Shown here piece after piece: positions 7,524 to 16,999 of a stretch of DNA of 64,000 nt. The translations under genes were made by a program, and so were the position numbers. Below the pieces are notes generated by a model. The model saw only the letters and a program-made list of their open reading frames with translations, had not been told where the DNA came from and did no database searches. The stretch spans positions 1 through 64,000 of the forward strand of contig VXOR01000101.1 in assembly GCA_009840005.1 (NCBI GenBank), in the 5' to 3' direction. This stretch comes from Gemmatimonadota bacterium (GTDB taxonomy: Bacteria; Latescibacterota; UBA2968; UBA8231). The first letter of the stretch is position 1; each line of letters opens with the position of its first letter.

Positions 7524-8997
7524 TCTTTACGACCCCGGTTTGCACTTATTTCTCGACGACGTGGAAGTACAAGATCATCCCGGTTTTGTGCGCAAGGTGC
7601 AGCGTCCCGAGCGCGTGCGGACAGAGCCGGTATTAAAACCCGACCGGCCTTGGGAGGGGAAATCCGTGCAACTGTGGGGCTCGGTGCTCTACGACGACGA
7701 CGAAAAATGCTTCAAGATGTGGTATTATTCGAGCAACAACGACCTGTACGAGCGCACCGGCCAGGGGCACTTTATGTGTTACGCGACCTCAAAGGACGGC
7801 ATTGCGTGGGAAAAGCCGGAATTGGGGATCGTGGCCTGCGAAGGGTCCAGCGCCAACAATATCGTCTATCCGCCGCCGGGTGTTCACTACGGCCTAGATC
7901 CGTGGGGCGTGGTCAAAGATCCGCAAGAGCAAGATCCGTCCAAACGGTATAAGATGGGTATGTACCAGCAGCGCCCCACTGCGGACGCGCCGCAGGAAAC
8001 GCCCACGATGGACCGCCAAGCGCGCAATGCCCTGCGCAAAGTGCTCTTCGACAAAATCCGCGATCATCACGGCATGTACGCAGCCTTCTCGCCAGACGGC
8101 ATTCACTGGCGGCTGGACGACCGCAATTACGTGCCCCGTTCCGGCGATGCCGGTGCGCTGGTGTACGATCCCATGCAGCGGCGCTATCTAGCTACTTCGC
8201 GCCGTTATGAAACTTTGATGGACCACTTTGTGCTCGAGTGGAAGCAGTACCGCCGCGTCATTGCCCTGTCCAGCAGCGAGGATTTCGTCCACTGGACGCC
8301 CCTGAAAACCATTATCAAACCGGACGATTTCGACGATCCGAGGGATCAGCTATACGTGATGGCACCTTTTGTCTATGGCAACCAGTACATTGGTTTCATC
8401 GGCATGCTGCACTCGGCCACGGAGCTGGGCCCGGTGCAACTGGCTACGGCTCGGCATCTGGACCATTGGCAGCGGGTGGGCCGCCGCGAGGAATTTTTGC
8501 CGGTCGGCTCGCCGGGCACTTGGGACGGGGCTTGGTCTTCTCTGTCGTCCAATCCCCCCGCTCTTGTGGGGGATACGCTGTACATGTGGTATTCGGGCCG
8601 TCCCCAGGCCCACGGCACCGAGGGCAATTCCACTAGTTCGATTGGCCTAGTGACCCTGCGCAAGGATCGCTTTGTGGCGCTGCGCTGCGGCATCGGGGGC
8701 GGCGAATTGATGACTGAACCCATTGAAGTCATCGGTCCTAGGCTCGGGGTCAATGCCACCTGTTTATTTGGACACTTGCAGGTGCGCGTCATTGCGGAGG
8801 CCTCTGTGCCGGAGGGGTTTGACTTTGACTCGTGCAATGGGTTGGCACGGGGAGACGATACGGATTGCGAGATTACTTGGGGGCAGGAGCGGCGCGATCT
8901 GACGCCTTTTGTCGGTCGGAGTATCCGCTTGCACTTTCGCGCGGACAATGCTACGAGCTTGTACGCCTATCGAACCGGGGACAGCTCTCGCGTTTAA
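7510..8997 (+). CDS. Five-bladed-propeller glycosidase-like protein, copy 1
   Basis: This is a 495 aa protein of the GH32/43/62/68-like beta-propeller type. GTG 7510 is chosen because GGAGGGG lies just before it; the frame stays open further upstream but only as an out-of-frame reading of the oxidoreductase gene. Blade motifs include KMWYYSSN, MCYATSKDGIAWEKPELG, HGMYAAFSPDGIHW and LYMWYSGRPQAHG. A C-terminal beta-sandwich contains ITWGQERRDLTPFVGRSIRL. No signal peptide is seen, so it is probably cytoplasmic or periplasmic after non-classical handling. Three further copies lie at 9020, 14869 and 25213. Catalytic acids cannot be assigned with confidence, and some family members only bind sugar. 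The overlap with the previous gene implies joint expression. Confidence 0.75.
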   Translation: MQGNNLYDPGLHLFLDDVEVQDHPGFVRKVQRPERVRTEPVLKPDRPWEGKSVQLWGSVLYDDDEKCFKMWYYSSNNDLYERTGQGHFMCYATSKDGIAWEKPELGIVACEGSSANNIVYPPPGVHYGLDPWGVVKDPQEQDPSKRYKMGMYQQRPTADAPQETPTMDRQARNALRKVLFDKIRDHHGMYAAFSPDGIHWRLDDRNYVPRSGDAGALVYDPMQRRYLATSRRYETLMDHFVLEWKQYRRVIALSSSEDFVHWTPLKTIIKPDDFDDPRDQLYVMAPFVYGNQYIGFIGMLHSATELGPVQLATARHLDHWQRVGRREEFLPVGSPGTWDGAWSSLSSNPPALVGDTLYMWYSGRPQAHGTEGNSTSSIGLVTLRKDRFVALRCGIGGGELMTEPIEVIGPRLGVNATCLFGHLQVRVIAEASVPEGFDFDSCNGLARGDDTDCEITWGQERRDLTPFVGRSIRLHFRADNATSLYAYRTGDSSRV

Positions 8998-9019
8998 CGA
9001 GGATGAGGAGAAAAAACAG

Positions 9020-10537
9020 ATGGACGAGTTACAGGTTAAAACCCTACCCGCGCTCGATTGGCACGGTATTTGGCCCGGCTATGTCAGCCACGACGAAGAA
9101 GGCCTGTATTTCCCCCAGGATTTGCCCGCCGGCATCCGCTTGGCCGTGCAGCAAGCCGAGTGCTCTGACCCGGTCATGGCGCGCCAAAAGCGCTGGGAAG
9201 CCGGCAATATTCACTACCCGAGTCTAATAAAGGAAGGCGACCGCTATCGCCTGTGGTACTGCTGCTTCGCCGACCCCGAAGATCCCTGGGTGAAGGCCGG
9301 CCACGTGCCGGGCAAAGTGCCCGGACTGTGGTGCTACGCCGAGAGCGGCGACGGCTTTCACTGGGAGCGACCGACATTGGGGCGGGTCGAATACGCGGGT
9401 TCCAAGGATAACAATATCCTCTTTGTCTGCGACCAAGTGGGTTCGTCCTACGGGTACATGAACGTCATGCGCGATCCCAATGGCAGCGACGAGGAGCGCT
9501 ATAAGGCCATTGGCATTACCGCCAAGTTTGAGGTGGATGGCCAGCCAGCTAGCCGGGCGGAAGTGATGGAATTGCGGGCCAAGCGCGAGGCGGCCGGCGA
9601 CGCCGGTGAAATCGGGGCCAACATAACCTCGCAGGTGGTGGTCACCGCTGGGGTGTCGGCCGATGGCTACAGCTGGACTCACCTGCCCGAGCCGATCATG
9701 GCACCGCCCTTTTTGCTCGATACGCAGAATATTCTCACCTACGATGCCGATAGCGGCAAATACGTCATTTATTTGCGCAGCGGTCGCGAGCGGCGCCGGG
9801 CGGTGTCGCGCTACGAAGCCGATACTTTTCGCGGGCCGTGGGACAACCACCTGATGGTGCTCACGGCTGAGCCAGACGATCCGCCCGATTGGGATATCTA
9901 TGCGCCGGGCTATTGTCGCCATCCGCACGGCCAGCACCTCATGTTTTTCAGTCCCTATCGCCGGGCCAGCGATCTGGTCGATGTGTACTTGGCCACCAGC
10001 CACGACGGCCAGCTCTGGTATCGGCCGGAACGCAAGCCGATTATTCCGGTGAGCGAGCGCTATGGCAGCCTCTACCCGACGCCAGACTTGGTGGAGTTGG
10101 ATCAAGACCACTGGGGCGTGCTGACCCTGGCCTGTCCGCACCCGCACAACCGCACTTCCGATCAGCCGCACGAGTACATCTGGGCCACGTGGCAGCGCGA
10201 CCGGCTAGTGGCCTGGGAAGCGGACGATTGGGCGGAATTTGCCCTGAGCGAACAGCTATGCGCCGGCGAGCAACTCAAGATCAACTTCAAGACGTTGTTG
10301 CCGGGCGCCTTTGTCGAAGTGGAAATCGTTGACGGCAGTTTGCCCAATCGAACGGGCGCGTCTTTGGTCCCCGCCCTAGAGGGATTCAGTTTTGCCGACT
10401 GCGACCGGATGTCTGGGGACGAGTTGGAGGCCGTGGTGAGCTGGCGGGGCAAGTCGGATCTGTCGGCGCTGAAGGGCCGGAAGATCCATTTGCGATTTCG
10501 CATGGCGCGCGCCCAACTCTTTGCCGTTACCCTCTGA
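9020..10537 (+). CDS. Five-bladed-propeller glycosidase-like protein, copy 2
   Basis: This 505 aa paralogue of the preceding protein is closest to the copy at 14869 by its opening (LDWHGIWPGYVSHDEEGLYF against LDWYDIWAGQACANENGE) and equal length. Blade motifs are YRLWYCCFADPEDP, LWCYAESGDGFHWERPTLG, NILTYDADSGKYVIYLR and DVYLATSHDGQLWYRPERK. The C-terminal sandwich has VVSWRGKSDLSALKGRKIHL. ATG 9020 follows GAGGAG; earlier in-frame starts overlap the previous gene. There is no signal peptide. It is probably a glycoside hydrolase-like enzyme acting with the GH95-like protein on one oligosaccharide. The duplicated copies suggest slightly different linkage specificities (inference). Confidence 0.75.
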   Translation: MDELQVKTLPALDWHGIWPGYVSHDEEGLYFPQDLPAGIRLAVQQAECSDPVMARQKRWEAGNIHYPSLIKEGDRYRLWYCCFADPEDPWVKAGHVPGKVPGLWCYAESGDGFHWERPTLGRVEYAGSKDNNILFVCDQVGSSYGYMNVMRDPNGSDEERYKAIGITAKFEVDGQPASRAEVMELRAKREAAGDAGEIGANITSQVVVTAGVSADGYSWTHLPEPIMAPPFLLDTQNILTYDADSGKYVIYLRSGRERRRAVSRYEADTFRGPWDNHLMVLTAEPDDPPDWDIYAPGYCRHPHGQHLMFFSPYRRASDLVDVYLATSHDGQLWYRPERKPIIPVSERYGSLYPTPDLVELDQDHWGVLTLACPHPHNRTSDQPHEYIWATWQRDRLVAWEADDWAEFALSEQLCAGEQLKINFKTLLPGAFVEVEIVDGSLPNRTGASLVPALEGFSFADCDRMSGDELEAVVSWRGKSDLSALKGRKIHLRFRMARAQLFAVTL

Positions 10538-10651
10538 TATAGCAATCCTATATCATTTCCAAGGTGATCCGCAGATGGACGCAGATAGACGCAGAATAGG
10601 ATGCACAAGACAATCCCTCGCTCGAATCGTTCAAATCATTTAGGACTGCTA
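10535..10651. repeat. Dispersed intergenic repeat, copy A
   Basis: The gap after copy 2 opens with an 8-bp stem and 5-nt loop (10535-10542 with 10548-10555). From 10566 comes a direct-repeat unit AGATGGACGC-AGATAGACGC preceded by GATCCGC. A tail follows (GAATCGTTCAAATCATTTAG, then GACTGCTA), to about 10651. The same arrangement, with three units, occurs at 52324-52398 before the solute-binding-protein gene. In both places it sits just upstream of a start codon. Similar GATGGACGCAGAT repeats are widespread in environmental genomes, as far as I recall. Function unknown. Confidence 0.65.
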
Positions 10652-10664
10652 TAGGAGACAGAGT

Positions 10665-11522
10665 ATGCTGGTGGGAATTGTCACCTTGAAATCGGCCCCT
10701 TGGGAATTGGAGGATAATTTCCAGCGGCTGGAGGCCTATATCCGGGAGGCGGCCGGGCGTCGCGCCCAAGTGATTGTCGCGCCCGAGTCCGTGCTGGATG
10801 GTTATGTGTTTAACGCAGACCCCACATCCCAATTGGCGGATATGTTGGAAATTGCCCAGACCGTGCCGGATGGGTCCTATATCCAGCGGGCGGGCGCGTT
10901 GTGCAAAGAACTGGGGATCTATCTGATATTCGGCTTGCTGGAACGGGAAGACCAAACCCTGTTCAACGCCTGTGTCATGCTCGATCCGCAAGGCGAGGTA
11001 ATCGCCCATTACCGCAAAATTACCACTGCGGGAGAGTACGCCATCACGCCAGGACGCGCGCTGCAGCCGTTCGACACGCCCTTGGGCCGGTTGGGCTTTC
11101 TGCTGTGTAGCGACCGCACCGTGGACAATTGCGCGGTGTTGGGGGTCCAAGGGGCTCAGGTCATTTTCATTCCCATGGACGGCAGCGGCGGACCGAAGAA
11201 CACCGAGAAAATGCGCTGGCGGGCTCGGGATAACTCCTGCTGGATTGTCATCGCCAACACCTGGAGCGCGGTAATCATCAGTCCCAGCGGGGAATTGCAC
11301 TTGGAGAAGTACGAAACTGAATGCGTCAGCGTGCAATACGTCCACTTGCCGAAACAGGATAACAGTCAAGGACGGTCGCGCTTTGTCGCGCGTCGGCCTG
11401 ATCTGTACGGGCCGCTAGTCACCGGACACGAGGACGGATACTACGATGAGGAGGGCAAACTCACGGCAGCGGGTGAAGCGCGCCGGCAGGCAACGCGCCG
11501 GAAGGCAGTGGAGGGGTCGTGA
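10665..11522 (+). CDS. Carbon-nitrogen hydrolase (nitrilase superfamily)
   Basis: This 285 aa amidase of the nitrilase fold has a complete Glu-Lys-Cys triad. Glu41 lies in IVAPESVLDGY, Lys118 in HYRKIT and Cys148 in LGFLLCSDRT. It hydrolyses C-N bonds (amides, carbamoyl groups) or transfers acyl groups. Members include omega-amidase, N-carbamoyl-amino-acid hydrolase and aliphatic amidases, and the branch is unclear. ATG 10665 follows ATAGGAG. Its stop overlaps the next start by four bases (GTGA), so it is coupled to the GH95-like gene. In this operon it may remove amide or carbamoyl substituents from the sugar substrate (inference). Confidence 0.85.
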   Translation: MLVGIVTLKSAPWELEDNFQRLEAYIREAAGRRAQVIVAPESVLDGYVFNADPTSQLADMLEIAQTVPDGSYIQRAGALCKELGIYLIFGLLEREDQTLFNACVMLDPQGEVIAHYRKITTAGEYAITPGRALQPFDTPLGRLGFLLCSDRTVDNCAVLGVQGAQVIFIPMDGSGGPKNTEKMRWRARDNSCWIVIANTWSAVIISPSGELHLEKYETECVSVQYVHLPKQDNSQGRSRFVARRPDLYGPLVTGHEDGYYDEEGKLTAAGEARRQATRRKAVEGS

Positions 11523-13810
11523 AAGACAATATCGTGGATATCCGCGACCGGGTCGCCCGCCACGATCTGCGCTACGACGCGGTGCCCTTTACCTATTTCG
11601 AGGGATTTATCCTCGGCAACGGCGATCTAGGTGCCGTACTGTGGTTCGAGGAGGACCGCATGGTGCTCAGCTTGGACAAGGCCGATGTCTGGGAGCGGCG
11701 CGCAGACCAGAGTTTGGAGCCGGGCATGGATTACCGCACCGCCCTGCAGCAAGCCCGCGACGGTAGCTTTGATCCCAACTGTCGCGTCTTTGATCCGGTG
11801 CGGCCCCCCGACCGAGTATGGGGCAACAAGCTGCCGATCGGCCGTGTCGAATGGTCGCTTGGGCAGACGCCGACCGCACTGGAGGGCAAGATTTCACTCT
11901 ACGAGGCTGCTTTTTCGCTGGACTTGCAACTGGAACAGGGGGCGCTGACTGTGTGGGGGTATTTGCACGCCAGCGAGAATATCGTCGAGATCGAAATGGA
12001 GGCGCACGGCAAGATTCCACTGCCCGCTTGCAGCGTTGCCCGCCGCTTGGACGAGCGCAGCGAGGAGATTATGCAGATATGGGATTATCCCGAGACCGAG
12101 TACGGTGGCGAGGGGACCGATCGCTACTTGGTGCAGGGATACAGTGGTGACGAGGAGTACGCGGTGTTCGTTCGCCAGTGTCTTGTAACGAGCAACCGCG
12201 CTCGCTGCGCCGTTACGGTGATTCGGGGTGCGGCCGGGGATGAGTTGCCAGCTCGGGCGGCTGATGCTGTGGAGGCTTGGCAGGGACGCGATGACCTTTT
12301 TGACGAGCATCTGGCGTGGTGGGCGCGCTTTTGGACGCGCTCGCATTTGCGCGTGCCCGACGCTGCTCTGGAACGCTTGTGGTACGCGGAGATGTACAAG
12401 CTGGGCTGCAACGCGCGAGAGGATAAGTATCCCGTTACCATCATGGGCGTGTGGAATCCCGATACGCGCATCCCGCCTTGTTACGGCGACCTGCACCACA
12501 ATTTAGAGACCGAGATGAACTACTGGCCCATCTTCGCCGCCAACCGCCTCGAACTGGCCATGCCGCTCTACGACCTATTGGTGGACCAGTTGCCGCGCTT
12601 TGAGGAGAATTGCCGCACCTTCTTCGGCTGGAGCGGAGCCTACCTACCGGCCAATATGGATATCTACGGCCAGGGCGTGGGCTTTATGTGGTTTCCCTGG
12701 AATTTGCAGGTCGGCGTGGGTGCCTGGCTGGCTCAGCACTTCTGGCTGCACTATTGCTACAGCGGCGATCGGGACTTTTTGCGCGACAGAGCCTGGCCCT
12801 TCATGGAAGCTGTGGGCCGCTTCTGGCTGGGATTCCTTGAAGCCGATGAAGAGGGCGTGTTGCACGTGCCTTGGTCCTACTCGCCCGAGTACGACGACAT
12901 TGTGTGCAAGGGCCGGGATTCGGCGTTTGATCTGGCGCTGGTGCGCTATTTGTTTACCACGCTCATCGCCGCCGCACAGGATCTCGAATTGAGCGAGGAA
13001 GAGACGGCGTCTTATGGTCAGGTTCTAGAAAACCTAGCGCCGCTTCCCGTGGATGAGAACGGGATTCAGGTTTACGCTGGGGTGCCGTTGGAGCGCAGCC
13101 ATCGCCACTTTTCCCACTTGATGGCCATACACCCTCTCGGTTACGTCAATGTCGAAGGCGACGCTGGCGACCGGGATTTGATTGAGCGTTCGCTGGCCCA
13201 TTTGCGCCACATTGGCACGGGCCACTGGTCGGGCTGGTCTTTCCCTTGGGTGGCGCTGATTGCCTGCCGCGCCCGGCGCACCAATATGGCCCACTCCATG
13301 CTGCGCTTTTACACCGACCAAGTGGTGCTGCCAAACACCTTGCAGGTGAGCGTTGACTGGCGCCAGACCGGGTTCTACACGGCCGAACATGGTTTTATCA
13401 ATACCTTGGAGGCAGGCACGGGTGCTGCTGCGGCGGTTATGGAGATGCTATTGCAAAGTTGGGGCGGCAAAATCCGCGTCTTTCCCTGCGTGCCAGATGC
13501 GTGGCCTGCGGCGTCTTTTGATTCCCTGCGTGCTGAGGGGGCTTTCTTGGTCAGCGCCTCGTATCGGGACGGGATGGTGGAGTGGATGCACATCACCAGC
13601 GAAGTCGGCCATGACTGCGCCGTGCATAATCCGTGGCCGCAAGGCGATGTGGTGCTGCGCGATCTAGGTACTGGTGCTGAGGTTTTGCTAAACGGGGAGG
13701 TGCTGGCCTTTGCTACCGAGGTGGGCGGACAGTACGAATTGAACGGAACGGTGGCCGGTCGGCGGCAAAGACCTGGAGCGACCTTCGCCGGCCTGCCGCG
13801 CTGGGATTAA
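11519..13810 (+). CDS. GH95-like glycoside hydrolase
   Basis: This 763 aa protein has the architecture of family GH95 (alpha-L-fucosidase/galactosidase). The N-terminal beta-sandwich holds FEGFILGNGDLGAVLWFEED, the classic GNGxLGA motif near residue 35. A linker and a long (alpha/alpha)6 barrel follow, with HHNLETEMNYWPIFAANRLE, ANMDIYGQGVGFMWFPWNLQ and the catalytic-region YSPEYDDI. The C-terminal beta domain has VSVDWRQTGF and GGKIRVFPCVPD. GTG 11519 overlaps the nitrilase stop and follows GGAGGGG. No signal peptide is evident, so action is probably inside the cell on imported oligosaccharides. Assignment as GH95-like rather than GH65/GH63 rests on these motifs only; fucose as product is unproven. 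Confidence 0.75.
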   Translation: MKDNIVDIRDRVARHDLRYDAVPFTYFEGFILGNGDLGAVLWFEEDRMVLSLDKADVWERRADQSLEPGMDYRTALQQARDGSFDPNCRVFDPVRPPDRVWGNKLPIGRVEWSLGQTPTALEGKISLYEAAFSLDLQLEQGALTVWGYLHASENIVEIEMEAHGKIPLPACSVARRLDERSEEIMQIWDYPETEYGGEGTDRYLVQGYSGDEEYAVFVRQCLVTSNRARCAVTVIRGAAGDELPARAADAVEAWQGRDDLFDEHLAWWARFWTRSHLRVPDAALERLWYAEMYKLGCNAREDKYPVTIMGVWNPDTRIPPCYGDLHHNLETEMNYWPIFAANRLELAMPLYDLLVDQLPRFEENCRTFFGWSGAYLPANMDIYGQGVGFMWFPWNLQVGVGAWLAQHFWLHYCYSGDRDFLRDRAWPFMEAVGRFWLGFLEADEEGVLHVPWSYSPEYDDIVCKGRDSAFDLALVRYLFTTLIAAAQDLELSEEETASYGQVLENLAPLPVDENGIQVYAGVPLERSHRHFSHLMAIHPLGYVNVEGDAGDRDLIERSLAHLRHIGTGHWSGWSFPWVALIACRARRTNMAHSMLRFYTDQVVLPNTLQVSVDWRQTGFYTAEHGFINTLEAGTGAAAAVMEMLLQSWGGKIRVFPCVPDAWPAASFDSLRAEGAFLVSASYRDGMVEWMHITSEVGHDCAVHNPWPQGDVVLRDLGTGAEVLLNGEVLAFATEVGGQYELNGTVAGRRQRPGATFAGLPRWD

Positions 13811-13822
13811 ACGGGGGAGAGC

Positions 13823-14836
13823 ATGGACAATTCTTTAACGGCACCGATCATTGACGCCCACGGCCATACCTTGGATCTGGCCTTCAAGTCGGAGCTGAAG
13901 CTGCACCAGGGTTTGGGTGGACTGACGGATGTGCCCTTGATGCGCGCCGGTGGGGTCGCGGCTCAGCTAACTGCTTGTTGGGTGCCGGATGTGGAGATCG
14001 GCGGACCTCACGGCAGTCGGCATCCCCTGCAGGAGGTCTTGCGGATCATCGACTATCTGCATCGCCAACTCGAGGGCGAAGCTGGGGAATACGCGGTGTT
14101 GGCTACTACTGCCGCTCACATCGAAGAGGCGCACAAGAGCGGGAAAGTCGCCTTTGTTTTGGGTTTGGAGGGCGGCGATGCGCTCAAGGGCGACTTGAGT
14201 GTATTGCGGACGCTCTATCGGTTGGGGTTGCGGCACCTCGGCTTGGTGCACGAAGGACGCAATGCCTTGGGCACGGCGACGCAGGTGTGGGACGGGCCGA
14301 CCATGCGACTTTACGACAGCGAGGTCGATCCGCCGGGGCGGCTGACTGAGGTTGGCCGACAGGTCATCGGCGAGATGAACCGGCTGGGGATGCTCGTCGA
14401 TATTACTCATATGGTTGAGGCCTGTTTTTGGGACGCGCTGGAAGTTGCCCGTGCGCCGGTCATTGCCACGCACGGCAATGCGCGGACGCTGCGGGACACG
14501 GTGCGCTACTTGAGCGACGACCAGCTCCGGGCGGTGGCCGCCACCGGGGGCTTGATCTGCCCTAGTCCGATGCCGCTGGGACCTGGGGGTGAAACGGCCA
14601 GTCTGGAGATGTTGCTGGATCACATTGATTACATAGTTGCGCTGGTTGGATCTGCCCACGTCGGCTTTGGTACGGACCTACTCGATCAGGTCAACGCTCG
14701 GCCGATCGGGTTGGAGGATATTGGCGAGAGCCAAAATATCGTCGAGGGTTTGCAGCAGCGCGGGTACCAGGCCGAGGTGATCGACGGGATTATGGGCGGC
14801 AATTTTATTCGCGTTTTCAGAGAAGTGGCTGGCTAG
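13823..14836 (+). CDS. Membrane-dipeptidase (peptidase M19) family protein
   Basis: This 337 aa amidohydrolase-fold metallopeptidase belongs to the renal dipeptidase family. Metal-site blocks are PIIDAHGHTLDL (HxH type, residues 9-20), FVLGLEGGDALKGD (bridging Glu), LVDITHMVE and APVIATHGNARTLRD (later His ligands; canonical members read SHS, here THG). VGFGTDLLDQ near the C-terminus is the usual GxDFDG-like strand. Members cleave dipeptides, often with D-residues, or N-acyl amino acids. ATG 13823 follows GGGGGAGAG. Location between glycosidase genes suggests it trims a peptide or amino-acid appendage of a glycoconjugate (inference). Confidence 0.8.
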   Translation: MDNSLTAPIIDAHGHTLDLAFKSELKLHQGLGGLTDVPLMRAGGVAAQLTACWVPDVEIGGPHGSRHPLQEVLRIIDYLHRQLEGEAGEYAVLATTAAHIEEAHKSGKVAFVLGLEGGDALKGDLSVLRTLYRLGLRHLGLVHEGRNALGTATQVWDGPTMRLYDSEVDPPGRLTEVGRQVIGEMNRLGMLVDITHMVEACFWDALEVARAPVIATHGNARTLRDTVRYLSDDQLRAVAATGGLICPSPMPLGPGGETASLEMLLDHIDYIVALVGSAHVGFGTDLLDQVNARPIGLEDIGESQNIVEGLQQRGYQAEVIDGIMGGNFIRVFREVAG

Positions 14837-14868
14837 GCTGCTGGCGTACGAGAGGAGAAAGAGTACTG

Positions 14869-16386
14869 ATGCACCAACCCTTTCTGGACTGGTACGATAT
14901 CTGGGCGGGACAGGCCTGTGCCAACGAAAACGGCGAGTCTTGGTTAAAGGACCCCCCGCTGGGCGTGCGGCTAGCCGTGCAACCGGCGCGCAGGTCTCCG
15001 GTATTCTTTCGCGCGGAACAGCCTTGGGAACAGGCCCGCATGGCGTATCCGTACGTCCTTTTGGACGACGGGCTCTACCGAATGTGGTTTTGGACTTCGG
15101 GAGCGGAAGGAGGGGGGGCGCGTTTCAACGGCTATGCAGAGAGCCGGGATGGTTTTGAGTGGGAACGGCCGAACTTGGGGTTAGTGGAGTACGGCGGCAC
15201 TAGGGCCAATAATCTGCTTTCACGGCACAGCGATTTTGAGATCAACTCGGTATTCATCGATCCCCATGCCGATCCCGAGGAGCGCTACAAGGCCATCGGC
15301 CCGAAAACCGTATTTTACCGCAATGGGGTAGTGGATGCGGAAATGGATTGGGTGCAGTTTCGCCAGTTGGGTGCCGATACCGGTACTCGGGACGATCCCA
15401 CCATCAATACCATGCAGGTTGTGGAGGAACAGTTCGGCGTCCGCCGGGACAATGTGGTACAGGGTGCCGTCTCTGGCGACGGGCTGCGCTGGACTGTGCT
15501 CGACACTCCCTTAGTAAACGTCGGCAATAGCGTGCTCGACACCCAGAATGTCGCTGCCTACGAACCGGAAACCGGAGAATACGTCGCCTATTTGCGCGGC
15601 ATGTTCCACAACGAGAACAAATTCGGCTATACTGGCCGACGGGCCGTGCGCAAGACCGGAGGGAAAAAGTTCGGCGCTTGGGGCCCGCCGCGCTACGTCC
15701 TAGTGGCCGACCCGCAGGACCACGTTTCCGACGATATCTACACGCCGTGCTACTGCCACTATCCGGGAGTGCCCGGCTTGCATCTGATGTTTCCTTCGGT
15801 GTACCACCGGCTCGACTCAGAGCAAGACGTCCAGCTAGCGGTGAGTCGGGATGGGTGGAATTGGGTGCGGCCCGAGCGCAAGCCCATCATCACCCTCGAA
15901 AGCGACGAAGGGCGGTATGGTTGCATCCGCGCCGCTCCCAACCTAGTGCCGCTCAATGAGGAGGAGTGGGGCCTGCCGTACGACGGCCGCTACAGCCGGC
16001 ACGACCACGGCCCGGCCGAGCTGCCCGAAGGCGAGTTTCGCTGGGCTATATGGAAACGCCATCGGCTGGTGGCTTTGGAAGCACCGCTGGAAGGACGGGC
16101 AACCACCATTCCGCGCGTTTGCCAGGGTGGGGAATTGCGCCTCAACTTCCAGACCAAGCGAGCCGGCTGGATCAAGGTGGAAATCGTGACGCCGCCGATT
16201 GAGCCTGTGGAGTCGATTCAACCTTTGGAGGGTTTCAGTGCCGACGAGGCCGATGTCCTAGCGGGAGACGAGTTGGACCAAGTCGTTACGTGGAAGGGCA
16301 AGAGCGATCTAGCGGCGCTAAAGGGAAAGCAGGTGGCCGTTCGCCTGTACCTGGCGCGGGCCAAGGTGTTTTCGATGGCCATCTAA
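14869..16386 (+). CDS. Five-bladed-propeller glycosidase-like protein, copy 3
   Basis: This 505 aa protein is a close relative of the copy at 9020. Conserved pieces are YRMWFWTSGAEGG, GYAESRDGFEWERPNLGLVE, VLDTQNVAAYEPETGEYVAY and VQLAVSRDGWNWVRPERKPI. The C-terminal sandwich has VVTWKGKSDLAALKGKQVAV. No signal peptide is seen. ATG 14869 follows GGAGAAAG. It ends the plus-strand catabolic run, 16 bp before the convergent small gene at 16402. The FxWERP and WxRPERKPI repeats mark successive blades. Role as for the other copies: probable glycoside hydrolase or phosphorylase-like protein of unknown specificity. Confidence 0.75.
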   Translation: MHQPFLDWYDIWAGQACANENGESWLKDPPLGVRLAVQPARRSPVFFRAEQPWEQARMAYPYVLLDDGLYRMWFWTSGAEGGGARFNGYAESRDGFEWERPNLGLVEYGGTRANNLLSRHSDFEINSVFIDPHADPEERYKAIGPKTVFYRNGVVDAEMDWVQFRQLGADTGTRDDPTINTMQVVEEQFGVRRDNVVQGAVSGDGLRWTVLDTPLVNVGNSVLDTQNVAAYEPETGEYVAYLRGMFHNENKFGYTGRRAVRKTGGKKFGAWGPPRYVLVADPQDHVSDDIYTPCYCHYPGVPGLHLMFPSVYHRLDSEQDVQLAVSRDGWNWVRPERKPIITLESDEGRYGCIRAAPNLVPLNEEEWGLPYDGRYSRHDHGPAELPEGEFRWAIWKRHRLVALEAPLEGRATTIPRVCQGGELRLNFQTKRAGWIKVEIVTPPIEPVESIQPLEGFSADEADVLAGDELDQVVTWKGKSDLAALKGKQVAVRLYLARAKVFSMAI

Positions 16387-16401
16387 GGGCATGGAAAACA
16401 T

Positions 16402-16980
16402 CTACGTCCCGGCGGTGATAGAAAATTGGCTCATTGACAACCGGCCGGTAACTTCGCTGGAAAATCCGACGAAGGAGAAACCGTAACTCTCGGCCTGGCT
16501 CAACACCTGTTCGAGGGCGACGGGATGGCTCGGGTCGGCGGACCAACTGCGGTGCCATTGGTTTTCGTCTGCTGCAAGTACAAGGTGATTGGCCGTCCAA
16601 ACGCCCTCTGCTAGAGCGAGAGGATGGGCTGTGTAGTGCCAGCGCGTGCTAGCGGCGTGTACCCAGAAGAAACACTGGGCACCGTCCAAACGCAGCCGAT
16701 CGGCCCTCAGGTGGACTGCAACTGCGGATTGGCGCATATCGAGCGGGTCAGCGCCGACCCAACTGCGGTAGCACAGCAGTGGCAGGATGGACAGGGGGCG
16801 CTCCGGGGTATCGGCGCTCCAGCGCCGGTGATCGGTCCAGATAAAGCTCCCATTGTCCACACCGCCCTGCGCGTCCCAAGTGGCTAGGATGAAGATATTG
16901 CTACCGTCGGCCACCATGCTGGCGTGGTAGTCGTACGAACACCAGCCTTCTGGCCCTTTGTCGAAGTTATTTTTTATCAT
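16402..16980 (-). CDS. Hypothetical beta-rich protein, possible carbohydrate-binding module
   Basis: This 192 aa protein has many aromatic residues and alternating hydrophobics typical of a jelly-roll or laminin-G-like sandwich (FDKGPEGWCSYDYH, GSFIWTDHRRW, FFWVHAASTRWHY). The C-terminal FSFVGFSSEVTGRLSMSQFS resembles the closing strand of such modules. There is no signal peptide or catalytic motif. ATG 16980 follows AAGGAGAG. It is 19 bp downstream of the isomerase gene on the same strand, so they probably form one transcript with the membrane protein further upstream. I do not recognise a named family; sugar binding is a guess from composition and context. Confidence 0.6.
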   Translation of the reverse strand: MIKNNFDKGPEGWCSYDYHASMVADGSNIFILATWDAQGGVDNGSFIWTDHRRWSADTPERPLSILPLLCYRSWVGADPLDMRQSAVAVHLRADRLRLDGAQCFFWVHAASTRWHYTAHPLALAEGVWTANHLVLAADENQWHRSWSADPSHPVALEQVLSQAESYGFSFVGFSSEVTGRLSMSQFSITAGT

Positions 16981-16999
16981 TTTCTCTCCTTAATGAATG

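Noticed and set aside
9224..10171. 315 aa minus-strand ORF
   Set aside because: It is fully antisense to propeller copy 2 (9020-10537), whose family motifs are clear; the composition of the ORF looks like a high-GC shadow.
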